A DNA stretch of 64,000 nt from Bacteroidota bacterium (GTDB lineage: Bacteria > Bacteroidota > Bacteroidia > Chitinophagales > Chitinophagaceae). The stretch spans positions 1 through 64,000 of the forward strand of contig JAFAGI010000011.1 of the NCBI GenBank assembly GCA_023422835.1, given 5' to 3'. Shown here one piece after another: positions 36,084 to 45,556 of this stretch (the first letter of the stretch is position 1; each line of letters opens with the position of its first letter). A program made the translations under genes and the position numbers. The notes below the pieces were generated by a model. It searched no databases and was not told the origin of the DNA. It was given only the letters and a program-made list of their open reading frames with translations.

Positions 36084-37167
36084 AGTTGGTGTCTGGGGTT
36101 ATCGCCAGCACAGTTTTATAGATCAGTTGCACTGTATTTTCAATATCCTCTTCATGCAGCATTTCTACGGTTGTGTGCATGTAACGCAGCGGTATGGATA
36201 TCAAAGCCGAAGGGCAGCCGTCATTGGAATAGGCAAAGCTGTCCGTATCTGTGCCGGTGGAAGTGCTTACCGCCTGTAGCTGTAAGGGTATTTTATTTTT
36301 ACGAGCTGTTTCTTCTATCAGCGCCCGCAGTTTGTTCTGCACGGCAGGGCCGTAAGTCAAAGCCGGTCCGTTGCCGCAGGCTGTATCACCCTGGATATTT
36401 TTATTGATCATAGGTGTTTGGGTATCGTGGGTCACGTCGGTAATGATGGCTACATCGGGTTTTAGCCTTCTAGCGATCATCTCTGCGCCGCGCAGGCCAA
36501 TTTCTTCTTGTACGGCATTTACAATGTACAAGCCAAAAGGCAGCTTTTTTTTATTTTCTTTTAAGAGTTTGGCCACCTGTGCTATCATAAAGCCGCCGAT
36601 GCGGTTGTCAAACGCCCTGCCAACCAAGAAACCATTGGCAAGCCTGTCGAACCTGTCCTGGTAGGTAACAGTGCATCCAACGTGGATGCCCATTGCCTCA
36701 ACCTCTTTTTTGGATGTAGCCCCGCAGTCTAACCAGATATTGTCCAGTTCAGGCGTGCTTTCTTTTTTGGCATTTTTGCGTGTGTGAATGGCCGGCCATC
36801 CGAACACTGCTTTCACCGGTCCTTTTTTGCCATGAATAAATACACGCAAGGAAGGCGCTATCTGGTGATCGCTGCCCCCATTTCTTTTTACATAAATAAA
36901 ACCTTTGTCGTTAATATAATTTACAAACCAGCCGATCTCGTCTGCATGCGCTTCAATGATCACTTTGAAAGGATGTTCCGGGTTAATGACGCCTACGGCA
37001 GTGCCGTAAGGATCAATGATCCTGGTATCAATATATGGTTCTATATAATCCAGCCACAATTTTTGGCCGGTAACTTCAAATCCTACCGGCGAGGCATTAT
37101 TAATATAACTTTCCAAAAACTCAAACGAAGTTTTATCCAGTACGCTTTTGGGTGATTTTTTACTCAT
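36070..37167 (-). CDS. M42-family metallopeptidase
   Basis: The 365-residue protein is a dinuclear zinc aminopeptidase of the glutamyl aminopeptidase/endoglucanase-like M42 family. Visible metal and catalytic motifs are IEAHADEIGW near 70, FDNRIGGFM near 188, NAVQEEIGLRGAEM near 220, ITDVTHDTQ near 243, and MHTTVEMLHEED near 337. It has no signal peptide, so it probably trims peptides in the cytoplasm as a large oligomer. It is convergent with bshC, and the coding regions overlap by 14 bases. Confidence 0.92.
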   Translation of the reverse strand: MSKKSPKSVLDKTSFEFLESYINNASPVGFEVTGQKLWLDYIEPYIDTRIIDPYGTAVGVINPEHPFKVIIEAHADEIGWFVNYINDKGFIYVKRNGGSDHQIAPSLRVFIHGKKGPVKAVFGWPAIHTRKNAKKESTPELDNIWLDCGATSKKEVEAMGIHVGCTVTYQDRFDRLANGFLVGRAFDNRIGGFMIAQVAKLLKENKKKLPFGLYIVNAVQEEIGLRGAEMIARRLKPDVAIITDVTHDTQTPMINKNIQGDTACGNGPALTYGPAVQNKLRALIEETARKNKIPLQLQAVSTSTGTDTDSFAYSNDGCPSALISIPLRYMHTTVEMLHEEDIENTVQLIYKTVLAITPDTNFNYL

Positions 37168-37289
37168 AGATATAAAATTTTGATAAAGATAATTTTTTTA
37201 CAGTAGTGAAACACTTCATGGAAAATTTACGTATACAAAATATTGGTAACACTGGCTTAATTTTAAATTAATTTTATTTTAATAAGCAA

Positions 37290-37322
37290 TTGCTTAGAAA
37301 TCAAATTAAAACATTATCTTTG
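37290..37322 (+). promoter_or_regulatory. Promoter of the 37460 gene
   Basis: TTG at 37290-37292 and TATCTTTG at 37315-37322 are 22 bases apart. The leader would be about 130 bases and A/T-rich. No other gene is seen in 37168-37459. Confidence 0.45.
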
Positions 37323-37459
37323 CACTGATCAAAACTAATGTAAAAGATTACATTTATTGTATTTTATTAATTTTAATAGAAGTTGGCATTAAGTTTGATA
37401 TAATTATTTCAACCCTAAAACGATAAATATTTAAATTATTAAATATTTAAAACACAGTT

Positions 37460-37984
37460 ATGAAGCAAATAATTTTACTTATCAGTATTATTTCCTCTCT
37501 GTTTACATATAATATAGATGATGAAGCTTCTACTTTTGCTGAAAAACTAAAAGGCGGCTGGACACTTACACCCGGCAGCAAAATTTCCTACTATGATGCG
37601 TTCAACAACCTCGTTGATGAAAGGATTGTACCTTTAAGCGTTTCAGGTACCATCCTACACATAAAACCTCAAAACCTCATAATCAGGGATAATAAAAATA
37701 ATGTTAAAAGCCTGGTTTATCAATTGGATGAAAATTCTTACAATTCGGGCAAAATGTCTGTTCAGGAAATTGCATCAGCCGATAATAAAGAGATCATTTC
37801 GCTTTTAAGCGCTCAAAATCTTTCTCTTTCCAGCGATAAAAGCAATTCTTTGCGTATCCAATGTGCATACGATAAAAACTACTCGTCTGATATTTTAGAT
37901 AAGTCTGTTGATTTCGATCATGCAGTGGTAGAAATGGTGTTTAATAAAAACAGCTTGTTTTCAGATTTCATCTTACCTTATTAA
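37460..37984 (+). CDS. Exported protein of unknown function
   Basis: The 174-residue protein has a hydrophobic N-terminus (MKQIILLISIISSLFTYN), probably a signal peptide or anchor. The mature part reads like a small lipocalin-type fold (KLKGGWTLTPGSKISYYD, a WxL/xPGS start, then several strands), but I do not recognise the family. It is single, with a promoter about 140 bases upstream. Its stop overlaps the stop of the convergent UbiA-like gene within TTAA. Confidence 0.65.
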   Translation: MKQIILLISIISSLFTYNIDDEASTFAEKLKGGWTLTPGSKISYYDAFNNLVDERIVPLSVSGTILHIKPQNLIIRDNKNNVKSLVYQLDENSYNSGKMSVQEIASADNKEIISLLSAQNLSLSSDKSNSLRIQCAYDKNYSSDILDKSVDFDHAVVEMVFNKNSLFSDFILPY

Positions 37985-38907
37985 TTCCAATTTATCACAA
38001 TACCAGTTAATGCTTTCATCAGCATGAGCCCGTCTATAACCAGCAGGTAAAAAAGGATGGGTTTTCTTTTGGTAAGGCCCATCACCACAAGGTAAAGGCA
38101 GGCTGCTATGAAACTGTCTGCCACGAAGTTGGTTGCAGGTACTCCGGCTGCGATATTTTTTACAAAGCTGAAGGCTGCGTACAACAGGCATACAGGTAGC
38201 AGTATTTTATAAATGGTATTTTTAAGGCCCCATTTTACTACAAAGGTTTTTACATCTCTGTTGGCATCATCGGCATAATCCTTAATGTCGAACATGATAC
38301 AAAGTATGGATACAAACAACCAATAATCCAGGAAACAGTATATGGTTCTAAGAGATACCATAGGTGTGTGATCATAAAAAATAAAGTTGAATAATGCAGG
38401 GTAGCATACAATGGCTCCGGCCCACACAAAGCCGATGACAAAAGGTTTCAGCAGCCCCTTATTTCTCAGGGTGAAATGCAAGCCCGGGAAATAAATATGG
38501 CCATAATAAAATATAGAGACGGCAGGAAACACAAGTGCGATCAATAAAAATTCCCCGTTGATCTTATGATACTGGCCTGAGGTGCGGTAAAGCAACATGT
38601 AAAGCGATACGGCCATAGCAAAAACAAGGGCGATTTGTGCATAAAAAATGGTTATGGCATGTTTGCGGTACCAGTTAAACCGGTGGTTTTTGTCATTGAT
38701 TATCGCAGGCTTTCTCTGCCGGTGCAATTTGAAAATGCCCGCATATGCAAATGTATAGTACAGTATGGATGCGGAGAAGATGAAAGTAAAATAGAATATA
38801 CCGGGTAAATTAATTTGCTGAAATATAACAGAATCAGCGGTCATAGCCACCATACAGATACCATAAAACACATTGCTGAAAAAGAATAAATCTGTAAATC
38901 TTTTCAT
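37981..38907 (-). CDS. UbiA-like prenyltransferase family membrane protein
   Basis: The 308-residue protein has about eight hydrophobic segments. The second aspartate-rich motif of the UbiA family is present as MFDIKDYADDANRDVKTF (about 212-229). The first motif, normally NDxxD with a second Asp, appears only as INDKNH near 70, with His instead of Asp. It may therefore bind a different substrate or be inactive as a transferase. The family moves prenyl groups to aromatic acceptors in quinone or pigment synthesis. It diverges from the LuxE-like gene with a 47-base gap. Confidence 0.65.
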   Translation of the reverse strand: MKRFTDLFFFSNVFYGICMVAMTADSVIFQQINLPGIFYFTFIFSASILYYTFAYAGIFKLHRQRKPAIINDKNHRFNWYRKHAITIFYAQIALVFAMAVSLYMLLYRTSGQYHKINGEFLLIALVFPAVSIFYYGHIYFPGLHFTLRNKGLLKPFVIGFVWAGAIVCYPALFNFIFYDHTPMVSLRTIYCFLDYWLFVSILCIMFDIKDYADDANRDVKTFVVKWGLKNTIYKILLPVCLLYAAFSFVKNIAAGVPATNFVADSFIAACLYLVVMGLTKRKPILFYLLVIDGLMLMKALTGIVINWN

Positions 38908-38954
38908 TAATACTTTAAAGTAAGATAAAATCTCGTTTTCTTTGCAATTATTCC

Positions 38955-39929
38955 ATGGATAACCATTTTATTGAACATATTTTTTCAGGAAGCTTTCTTA
39001 CAGATGAAGACATACTGCGTGTGTTCAGCTTTCAGTACGCATACAATATTGTTTATCGTGAATGGTGCGATTCTATCGGAAAAAATGTGAAGAATGTGCG
39101 TGCAGTTAAAGACATTCCTTTTATGCCTGTATCGTTTTTTAAAACGCACCGGGTTGTTTGCGGCAGGTTTGAGCCTGAACTGGTTTTTGATAGCAGTGGC
39201 ACTACCGCCACCGTTAACAGCAGGCATTATGTAAAACATGAAAGCTTGTACGAAAAGAGTTTTACCACCTGTTTTGAATATTTTTATGGAAATATTTATG
39301 AATACTGCATCATAGGGCTATTGCCTAATTACCTGGAACGTAGCAATTCTTCGCTGGTGAAGATGACCGATACGCTTATCAGGCTGTCAGGCAATCAACA
39401 CAGCGGCTATTATTTATACGATTTTGAGGCATTGGCTGCATTGCTGCGCATGTTGGAATCTGCAGGAAGGAAAACCTTGTTACTGGGCGTAACTTTTGCG
39501 CTGCTTGATTTTGCCGAACAATATTCCATCCCGCTGAAGCACACCATCATTATGGATACAGGCGGTATGAAAGGCAGGAAGAAGGAAATGACACGCGCGG
39601 AAGTACACGGCATCTTAAAAGACAGCTTTGGCGTACCTGCTGTACATTCAGAATATGGCATGACGGAATTACTAAGCCAGGCCTATTCAAAATCTGAAGG
39701 ACAGTACCGTTGCCCGCCGTGGATGCGCATACTGGTGCGCGAAGCATCAGACCCTTTTGCTTTACATGCGGCAGGGAGGGGATTGATCAACGTGATTGAT
39801 CTGGCTAACCTATATAGCTGTAGCTTTATTGCCACCGATGATGTCGGTGTGGCGCATCCGGATTATTTTGAAGTTTGGGGCAGGCGCGATAATAGTGACC
39901 TTAGAGGATGCAGTTTGTTGACATTATAA
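38955..39929 (+). CDS. LuxE-like acyl-protein synthetase family protein
   Basis: The 324-residue protein belongs to the ANL-related LuxE/acyl-protein synthetase family. The nucleotide-binding loop is VFDSSGTTATVNSRHYV near 76-92, followed by HTIIMDTGGMKGRKKEM near 196, SEYGMTELLSQAYS near 233, and NVIDLANLYSCSFIATDDVG near 280. Such proteins activate fatty acids as acyl-adenylates and move them to a protein thiol; the partner here is unknown. It diverges from a UbiA-like membrane protein, which hints at lipid or pigment metabolism but does not prove it. Confidence 0.8.
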   Translation: MDNHFIEHIFSGSFLTDEDILRVFSFQYAYNIVYREWCDSIGKNVKNVRAVKDIPFMPVSFFKTHRVVCGRFEPELVFDSSGTTATVNSRHYVKHESLYEKSFTTCFEYFYGNIYEYCIIGLLPNYLERSNSSLVKMTDTLIRLSGNQHSGYYLYDFEALAALLRMLESAGRKTLLLGVTFALLDFAEQYSIPLKHTIIMDTGGMKGRKKEMTRAEVHGILKDSFGVPAVHSEYGMTELLSQAYSKSEGQYRCPPWMRILVREASDPFALHAAGRGLINVIDLANLYSCSFIATDDVGVAHPDYFEVWGRRDNSDLRGCSLLTL

Positions 39930-40144
39930 AGATTTATGCGATCTTTGCATAGCATTAAACTTTTTAACACTAAATTTATCTTACATACACTCTGAATAAC
40001 CGATAATAAACCTGACAAAAAAATATACATAAATGAAATGCAGCATAAAAATCTCTGGCCGAATGTAACTATGCATGTACTAACAGTAATGAATTTTATG
40101 TGGAATCCCATTTTAACAATTAAAAATAAATAAATACATAGAAA

Positions 40145-40810
40145 ATGAAAAGATTTATATTTTCCCTTTGTGCCTTGATGCTGGTAGCTGCCGCAGATGC
40201 GCAGGTGAGAAGAGGCAACATGATCACAGAACGTACTAAAATAGGCATACAGGGTGGTTTGAGTGTAGCGAGCCAGACCTTTTCTACACTGGATGGAGAT
40301 TGGAGTAGCAACCCAAGATATGGTGGCCTGGCAGGTGTTTCCCTTGAAGTGCCTATTAAAAACGGCTTGTATTTCCAGCCGGAATTAAATTATGTAAACA
40401 TGGGTTCAAGATATAATGGCGAGGTTGCTTTAGATAATGATAAAAAGGAAATGGCACAGTTAGTAGATAACTTCAACTATGTACAGTTGCCGTTAATGCT
40501 TAAATATCGCCCATTGTATTCAGGCTTTGGCATATTCGGTGGTCCGCAAGTAGGGTTGCTAACGCACATGAATTCTGAAGCGCCTGGTGTTGGTAATAAA
40601 AAAGATTTTACCAATCTGTACAAGAAGTATGATATTGGCGGCCTGGTGGGAGTAGAATACTATTTCCCTAATGCAGATGACCGCGCTCCTCAATTCGGTT
40701 TAGGCCTCCGCGCACAAATAGGCTTTACGGATGTTAACGGGCCTTCAGAATCCAGCTATGGTTCACGAAGAAATAATGGTATACAACTTACTGCGGGGGT
40801 GAGATTCTAA
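40145..40810 (+). CDS. PorT-like outer-membrane beta-barrel protein
   Basis: The 221-residue protein has a signal peptide ending in AADAQ near residue 19. The body is a beta-barrel of the OMP_b-brl_2/PorT type: KIGIQGGLSVASQTF, GLYFQPELNYVNMGSRYN, NYVQLPLMLKYRP, GIFGGPQVGLLTH, and the terminal strand GIQLTAGVRF ending in Phe. It is probably an outer-membrane protein; PorT itself works in type IX secretion, but this general barrel class is large, so that role is not claimed. A strong terminator follows. Confidence 0.75.
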   Translation: MKRFIFSLCALMLVAAADAQVRRGNMITERTKIGIQGGLSVASQTFSTLDGDWSSNPRYGGLAGVSLEVPIKNGLYFQPELNYVNMGSRYNGEVALDNDKKEMAQLVDNFNYVQLPLMLKYRPLYSGFGIFGGPQVGLLTHMNSEAPGVGNKKDFTNLYKKYDIGGLVGVEYYFPNADDRAPQFGLGLRAQIGFTDVNGPSESSYGSRRNNGIQLTAGVRF

Positions 40811-40834
40811 AAAATAAATTTAGTATACATAATG

Positions 40835-40859
40835 AGCTGTCTGCGGACAGCTTTTTTTA
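40835..40859 (+). terminator. Terminator after the PorT-like gene
   Basis: AGCTGTC pairs perfectly with GACAGCT across TGCG and is followed by a T run. Confidence 0.88.
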
Positions 40860-40897
40860 TTTTTGATCTCTTGTTTTAGGATAAATACCTGAACCTT

Positions 40898-42493
40898 ATG
40901 CAAAAGAAAATATCGCTGCGCATTCTGCCTACTGACTTCTCAGCAGATGAAATGTTGAAAAAAGCTGTAGAAGAACAGGCAGGCATAAAAGCCGGAAGCA
41001 TTACCGGCTACCATATTTTAAAGAAGTCACTGGATGCACGCAGCAGGCAGATATGGATCAATCTGACGCTGAATGTATTTATAGACGAACCTTTTCAGCA
41101 AAGAGCTGTGAAACACACAGCGTTTAAAGATGTAACACACGCATCTGGTAGTGCAGTTGTTATCGGCGCAGGGCCGGCGGGCTTATTTGCCTCGCTGAAG
41201 CTGATAGAGAAAGGCATAAAGCCTGTGATCCTGGAGCGAGGCAAAGATGTAAAATCCCGCAGGCGCGATTTAGCCATCCTAAACAAAGCAGGTGAAATAA
41301 ACCCAGAGAGCAATTATTGTTTTGGTGAAGGCGGCGCAGGCACGTACAGCGATGGTAAGCTCTACACGCGCAGCAATAAGCGCGGCAGCATAGACGATGC
41401 TCTCAATATTTTTGTACAGTTCGGCGCCGGAGAAAATATACTCTACGAGGCGCACCCTCATATTGGTACCAATAAACTCCCCAACATTATTACTGCCATG
41501 CGCCAGCATATCATCGACTGCGGCGGGGAGGTACATTTTGAGCAAAAAGTTACAGATATAATATTAGAGCATAACCGGGTAAAATCTGTAAAAACGGCTG
41601 ATGGCAACAGTTTCAGCGCCGATGCCTACATTCTTGCCACGGGACATTCTGCGCGCGATATCTTCCGTTTGTTGCACGCAAAAAATATATTGATAGAATC
41701 CAAGCCTTTTGCGTTAGGCGTGCGCATTGAGCATCCGCAGGAGTTAATTAACCGCATACAATACCATTGCACTGCCGAAGAAGCAGAAAGACAATTATTG
41801 CCGCCGGCCTCTTACGGGCTGGTGCAGCAGGTAAATGAGCGGGGTGTATTTAGTTTTTGCATGTGCCCCGGAGGCGTTATTGCAGCTGCGTCCACTGATC
41901 ATGCGGAGCTGGTGGTAAACGGCTGGAGCCCCAGCAAAAGAAACAACCCGTTTGCCAACAGTGGAATGGTAGTGCAAGTGGATCAACAGGATGCTTACCA
42001 TTATTTAAAAAATAAAGAGATTGACATTAAAGACCCTTTATTGCTGATGAATTTTCAGCAAGCTGTTGAAAGAAAATGTTACGCATCGGGAGGCGGCAGG
42101 TTTGTAGCTCCTGCCCAGCGTATGGCTGATTTCAGCTATAATAAAGTATCTTCCACACTTCCGAAATGTAGCTACATCCCGGGTGTAAACAGTGTAAATA
42201 TGCAGGAGGTGTTGCCCGGATTTGTATTTCAGCGGTTGCAAAATGCTTTCAGAGGATTTGGTAAAAAAATGAAAGGCTATTTCACCAATGAGGCTATTGT
42301 GCTTGCAACCGAGAGCCGTACATCAAGTCCTGTGCGCATTCCCCGTGATAAAGAAACGCTGCAGCATATACAGGTAGCCAATCTCTATCCCTGTGCAGAA
42401 GGCGCAGGCTATGCCGGCGGTATTATCAGCGCGGCCATGGACGGACAAAATGTTGCCGTTGCTATAGCTGAAAAGCTCAGTGGTACTTGCTGA
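40898..42493 (+). CDS. FAD-dependent dehydrogenase (COG2509 family)
   Basis: The 531-residue flavoprotein has an N-terminal segment of about 80 residues with an RNA-binding-like alpha/beta shape. A Rossmann FAD site (VVIGAGPAGLFASL, about 87-100) and ERGKDVKSRRRD follow. Other family marks are NYCFGEGGAGTYSDGKLYTRS near 144, ATGHSARDIF near 248, and AEGAGYAGGIISAAMDG near 505, where the flavin is closed. The family is conserved but its substrate is unknown. It is monocistronic. Confidence 0.87.
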   Translation: MQKKISLRILPTDFSADEMLKKAVEEQAGIKAGSITGYHILKKSLDARSRQIWINLTLNVFIDEPFQQRAVKHTAFKDVTHASGSAVVIGAGPAGLFASLKLIEKGIKPVILERGKDVKSRRRDLAILNKAGEINPESNYCFGEGGAGTYSDGKLYTRSNKRGSIDDALNIFVQFGAGENILYEAHPHIGTNKLPNIITAMRQHIIDCGGEVHFEQKVTDIILEHNRVKSVKTADGNSFSADAYILATGHSARDIFRLLHAKNILIESKPFALGVRIEHPQELINRIQYHCTAEEAERQLLPPASYGLVQQVNERGVFSFCMCPGGVIAAASTDHAELVVNGWSPSKRNNPFANSGMVVQVDQQDAYHYLKNKEIDIKDPLLLMNFQQAVERKCYASGGGRFVAPAQRMADFSYNKVSSTLPKCSYIPGVNSVNMQEVLPGFVFQRLQNAFRGFGKKMKGYFTNEAIVLATESRTSSPVRIPRDKETLQHIQVANLYPCAEGAGYAGGIISAAMDGQNVAVAIAEKLSGTC

Positions 42494-42657
42494 CAACCCA
42501 TTCTTTGTGCTATATCTGTAAACCAGCCTAACTAATGCCGGATGATAAAAGCATCAACTTCATTTGATAATACATTGCCTGCTGCATTGCATGGCAACTT
42601 TTTGTGTATTGTATGATCAAATGAGGAATATGGGCACGCGAGGATTGAATCAATGAA

Positions 42658-43428
42658 TTATTTGATCTCTATCCATACGGGTGCATGGTCGCTGCTGCCT
42701 TCAGCCGCGCGGATTTCGCGGTCTACACCTGATTTCTTCAATCGTTGGGCAATGTGTGGGCTTAGCAGGAAAAAGTCGAGCCTGAGTCCGGCATCTCTTG
42801 CAAATGCGTTGCGCATATAGTCCCAGAAAGAATATTCCGGTGTGGAAGGGTGCAATTTTCTTACGGCATCTGTCCAGCCTTGTTTCAGGATTTCTTCAAA
42901 AGCCTCCCTGCTTTCAGGCCTGTACAAAGCGTTGTTGATGTATTTCTGTGGTTTGTACACATCCAGCTCTGTAGGCATTACATTGAAGTCTCCTGCCAAT
43001 ATCACGGGTACATCATATTTGTAAAGAAAGCATGCATGTTTTCGTAGCCTTTCAAACCATCGGATTTTATAATCAAACTTTGGCCCTGGGTAAGGGTTTC
43101 CGTTGGGCAGGTAGATACATCCAATGATCATCTGGTCAATAATTGCTTCTATGTACCTGCTTTGTGAATCATCCTCCTCTCCGGGCAGTGTTGTGCGGAG
43201 TTCCTGTATTTCTCTGTTTCGTGCCAGGATAGCTACGCCGTTCCATGTTTGTTGTCCTTTCCAGATGGCGTTGTAGCCGGCGGCTTTCAATTGTTCTTCA
43301 GGAAATGATGACTGGTTCACTTTCAGTTCCTGTAAACAAACAATGTCTGGCTTGCGCTGCTCCAGCCATTGCAGCAACAGTGGCAGGCGTCGGTTTATAC
43401 TGTTTATATTGTACGTTGCTATAATCAT
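42658..43428 (-). CDS. xth: Exodeoxyribonuclease III
   Basis: The 256-residue enzyme of the EEP superfamily cuts DNA at abasic sites and degrades 3' ends in base excision repair. It has the ATYNINSINRR start, CLQELKV (metal Glu near 36), LAGDFNVMPTELDVY near 145, and the C-terminal SDHAPVWIEI. The DFFLLSP element near 219 is typical of the ExoIII branch. Length is normal. It has no signal peptide, unlike the EEP protein at the start of the window. Confidence 0.94.
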   Translation of the reverse strand: MIIATYNINSINRRLPLLLQWLEQRKPDIVCLQELKVNQSSFPEEQLKAAGYNAIWKGQQTWNGVAILARNREIQELRTTLPGEEDDSQSRYIEAIIDQMIIGCIYLPNGNPYPGPKFDYKIRWFERLRKHACFLYKYDVPVILAGDFNVMPTELDVYKPQKYINNALYRPESREAFEEILKQGWTDAVRKLHPSTPEYSFWDYMRNAFARDAGLRLDFFLLSPHIAQRLKKSGVDREIRAAEGSSDHAPVWIEIK

Positions 43429-43650
43429 TGGCGGTTTATATTTTTTTGTTGGCTTACATAAAGGTTTCCATCTAAATAGTGTCAGGAACGGGGAGGCTCA
43501 AATGCTCCTGCATGAGCCTGGAATCCCCCTGTGCCGATATTGTACCATCAGCAGTTTCGATCAAAAATCCTGCACTGACGTCCTCCCATATTTCGTAGCA
43601 GCTTAAATTGTAGAATCGGGGCTGTTTTCTATTAGTTGTAAGCCTGTGGA

Positions 43651-43710
43651 CGCAATGATGTGTGGTCACTTATTTGATCCTTCTGTTTAAGATCGTAACA
43701 CATCATTGCG
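43651..43710. repeat. 13-bp perfect inverted repeat
   Basis: CGCAATGATGTGT (43651-43663) and ACACATCATTGCG (43698-43710) are perfect inverted copies with a 34-base gap. They lie in a 320-base stretch (43429-43748) in which I see no gene, next to an IS3 remnant. They could be ends of a lost small element. Confidence 0.5.
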
Positions 43711-43748
43711 TACGTAGGAGCCGCCGGCAGGCATGAAATAATTGTATT

Positions 43749-44156
43749 TTACATCTGCTGGCTTTTCCACCAATCAATAAATTCAGCTGGTGTTTTATCA
43801 CCCAAAGAACTATGAGGCCGGAACTCGTTATATTCTATTCGCCAAGCCTCGAGTTTTTCAGTTGCGTCCTGTAAAGATAAGAACCAATGCGCATTTAAAC
43901 ATTCATCTCTAAAACTTCCATTGAATGACTCTATAAATGGATTATCCGTCGGCTTACCTGGCCGGGAATAATCCATTTGTAACGTTGTTTTCATATGCCC
44001 AGCGATCCACTTGCTTAGAAGTAAATTCACTGCCATTGTCTGTCTGGATTCTTTGAGGAGATATACCTCTTTGCGCTTGGATTTGCTCCAATGCGCTCAC
44101 AACATCACTCCCTTTCAATGATTGGCCGAACTCCGAGACTAAGTTCTGAGATTGCT
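43749..44156 (-). pseudogene. IS3-family transposase remnant, frameshifted and 5'-truncated
   Basis: The minus strand carries the C-terminal part of an IS3-family DDE transposase. Upstream (about 44036-44156) it reads QNLVSEFGQSLKGSDVV, then [18 protein letters not shown] with the second catalytic Asp. After AYENNVT an extra A shifts the frame. The rest (from 44008 to the stop at 43749) reads [20 protein letters not shown], with the catalytic Glu, and ends at [11 protein letters not shown]. The first catalytic Asp and all of orfA are missing; the truncation point near 44156 is 80 bases from tRNA-Lys. Confidence 0.85.
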
Positions 44157-44191
44157 CTTATTTCTATCAGAATAACAGTAAGTTAAAGGGC

Positions 44192-44228
44192 AAAAAAATG
44201 GGACAAGTCTTTTTTTTTAGACTTGTCC
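44192..44228 (-). terminator. Terminator of tRNA-Lys
   Basis: GGACAAGTCT pairs perfectly with AGACTTGTCC (44201-44228). On the minus strand it is followed by a run of seven T bases, just downstream of tRNA-Lys. Confidence 0.85.
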
Positions 44229-44236
44229 TAAGAGGT

Positions 44237-44308
<72 letters not shown>

Positions 44309-44392
44309 AAAAGTGATGCAATTTACAGAAAAATATTTTTAGAATTTAATAAAATATTAATCCAATTAAACCGATTAACCCTTCTCATAATC

Positions 44393-44400
44393 TATATTTG
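44393..44400 (+). promoter_or_regulatory. -7 box of phoH
   Basis: TATATTTG matches TAnnTTTG and lies 40 bases before the TTG start of phoH, between tRNA-Lys and the gene. Confidence 0.55.
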
Positions 44401-44440
44401 TATAGAATCCTATTTGTATTACGAGCAAACCATAACAAAA

Positions 44441-45466
44441 TTGACTGAATTAATTATAGATCTTAACACGGTAAATCCTATCGAGTTTTTCGGAGTCAAC
44501 AACAAAAAGCTGGATATTCTAAAAAAACGGTTCCCACTACTGAAAATATTATCCCGCGGTACACAGCTAAAACTCAGTGGCTCGGCCGAGCAGATAAAGC
44601 TTGCCAAGGAAAAAATAGAACTTATTATCCAATATATGGAGCGAACCGGCGATATGAGCGAACATTACATGGAAAGAATTCTTGGTACCGACGAGACAGA
44701 GGTGGCGGATAATTTTATAGATAAAAATCCAAACGATATTCTCGTTTTCGGCCCCAATGGCAAGACCATTAAAGCACGTACCGCTAACCAGAAAAAAATG
44801 GCCAGGGAAGCTTCTGAAAACGATATTGTTTTTGCTGTAGGTCCTGCCGGTACCGGTAAAACCTACACGGCTGTTGCCTTAGCGGTCAGGGCGCTAAAAA
44901 ATAAAACCGTGAAAAAAATTATTCTTACCCGCCCTGCGGTAGAAGCAGGCGAGAGCCTCGGCTTTCTTCCGGGCGACCTGAAGGAAAAGATAGATCCGTA
45001 CCTACGCCCACTGTATGATGCGCTGGACGATATGATCCCTGCCGATAAACTTAACTACTACATGACCACACGGGTGATAGAGATAGCTCCGCTGGCCTAC
45101 ATGCGCGGCCGCACGCTGGACAATGCTTTTATCATACTTGACGAGGCGCAGAACACCAATGACCTGCAGCTGAAAATGTTCCTGACACGTATCGGTGCCA
45201 ATGCCAAGGCCATTATTACAGGCGATCCTACCCAGGTAGACCTTCCTAAAAACCAGAGAAGCGGGCTGGATAAAGCCATGCGGATCTTAAGAAACATACC
45301 CGGTATCTCTCACGTGGAATTAGATGAGGAAGATGTGGTGCGCCACAGGCTGGTTAAGCAAATCATTAAAGCTTACGATAAAGCACATATACAGGAAGAG
45401 CAGCAGGAGAAAGAATACCAGGAAAAAAAGAGAGCTCAATACAGCAAACGCGATAGCGGGCAATAG
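44441..45466 (+). CDS. phoH: PhoH-family ATPase
   Basis: The 341-residue protein has an N-terminal domain (TELIIDLNTVNPIEFFGVNNKKLD) and a PhoH P-loop domain: Walker A GPAGTGKT at 134-141 and Walker B FIILDEAQN near 230. The family is widespread and linked to RNA turnover, but its exact job is unclear. The start is TTG at 44441: the family N-terminus begins there and a promoter box lies just upstream. A longer in-frame reading from 44198 would run antisense through tRNA-Lys and is rejected. Confidence 0.9.
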   Translation: MTELIIDLNTVNPIEFFGVNNKKLDILKKRFPLLKILSRGTQLKLSGSAEQIKLAKEKIELIIQYMERTGDMSEHYMERILGTDETEVADNFIDKNPNDILVFGPNGKTIKARTANQKKMAREASENDIVFAVGPAGTGKTYTAVALAVRALKNKTVKKIILTRPAVEAGESLGFLPGDLKEKIDPYLRPLYDALDDMIPADKLNYYMTTRVIEIAPLAYMRGRTLDNAFIILDEAQNTNDLQLKMFLTRIGANAKAIITGDPTQVDLPKNQRSGLDKAMRILRNIPGISHVELDEEDVVRHRLVKQIIKAYDKAHIQEEQQEKEYQEKKRAQYSKRDSGQ

Positions 45467-45556
45467 TTTTACTAAAAATCTTTTCTGGAGTGATAATTTT
45501 CAGAAGCATTATGCCGTTGCATACCCTGTTATTGTAGAATTATAAAAAAACTAGAA

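Noticed and set aside
43472..43669. 65-codon frame on the minus strand between xth and the IS3 remnant
   Set aside because: The translation has no recognised motif, no promoter box and no support from context; it overlaps one arm of the inverted repeat.
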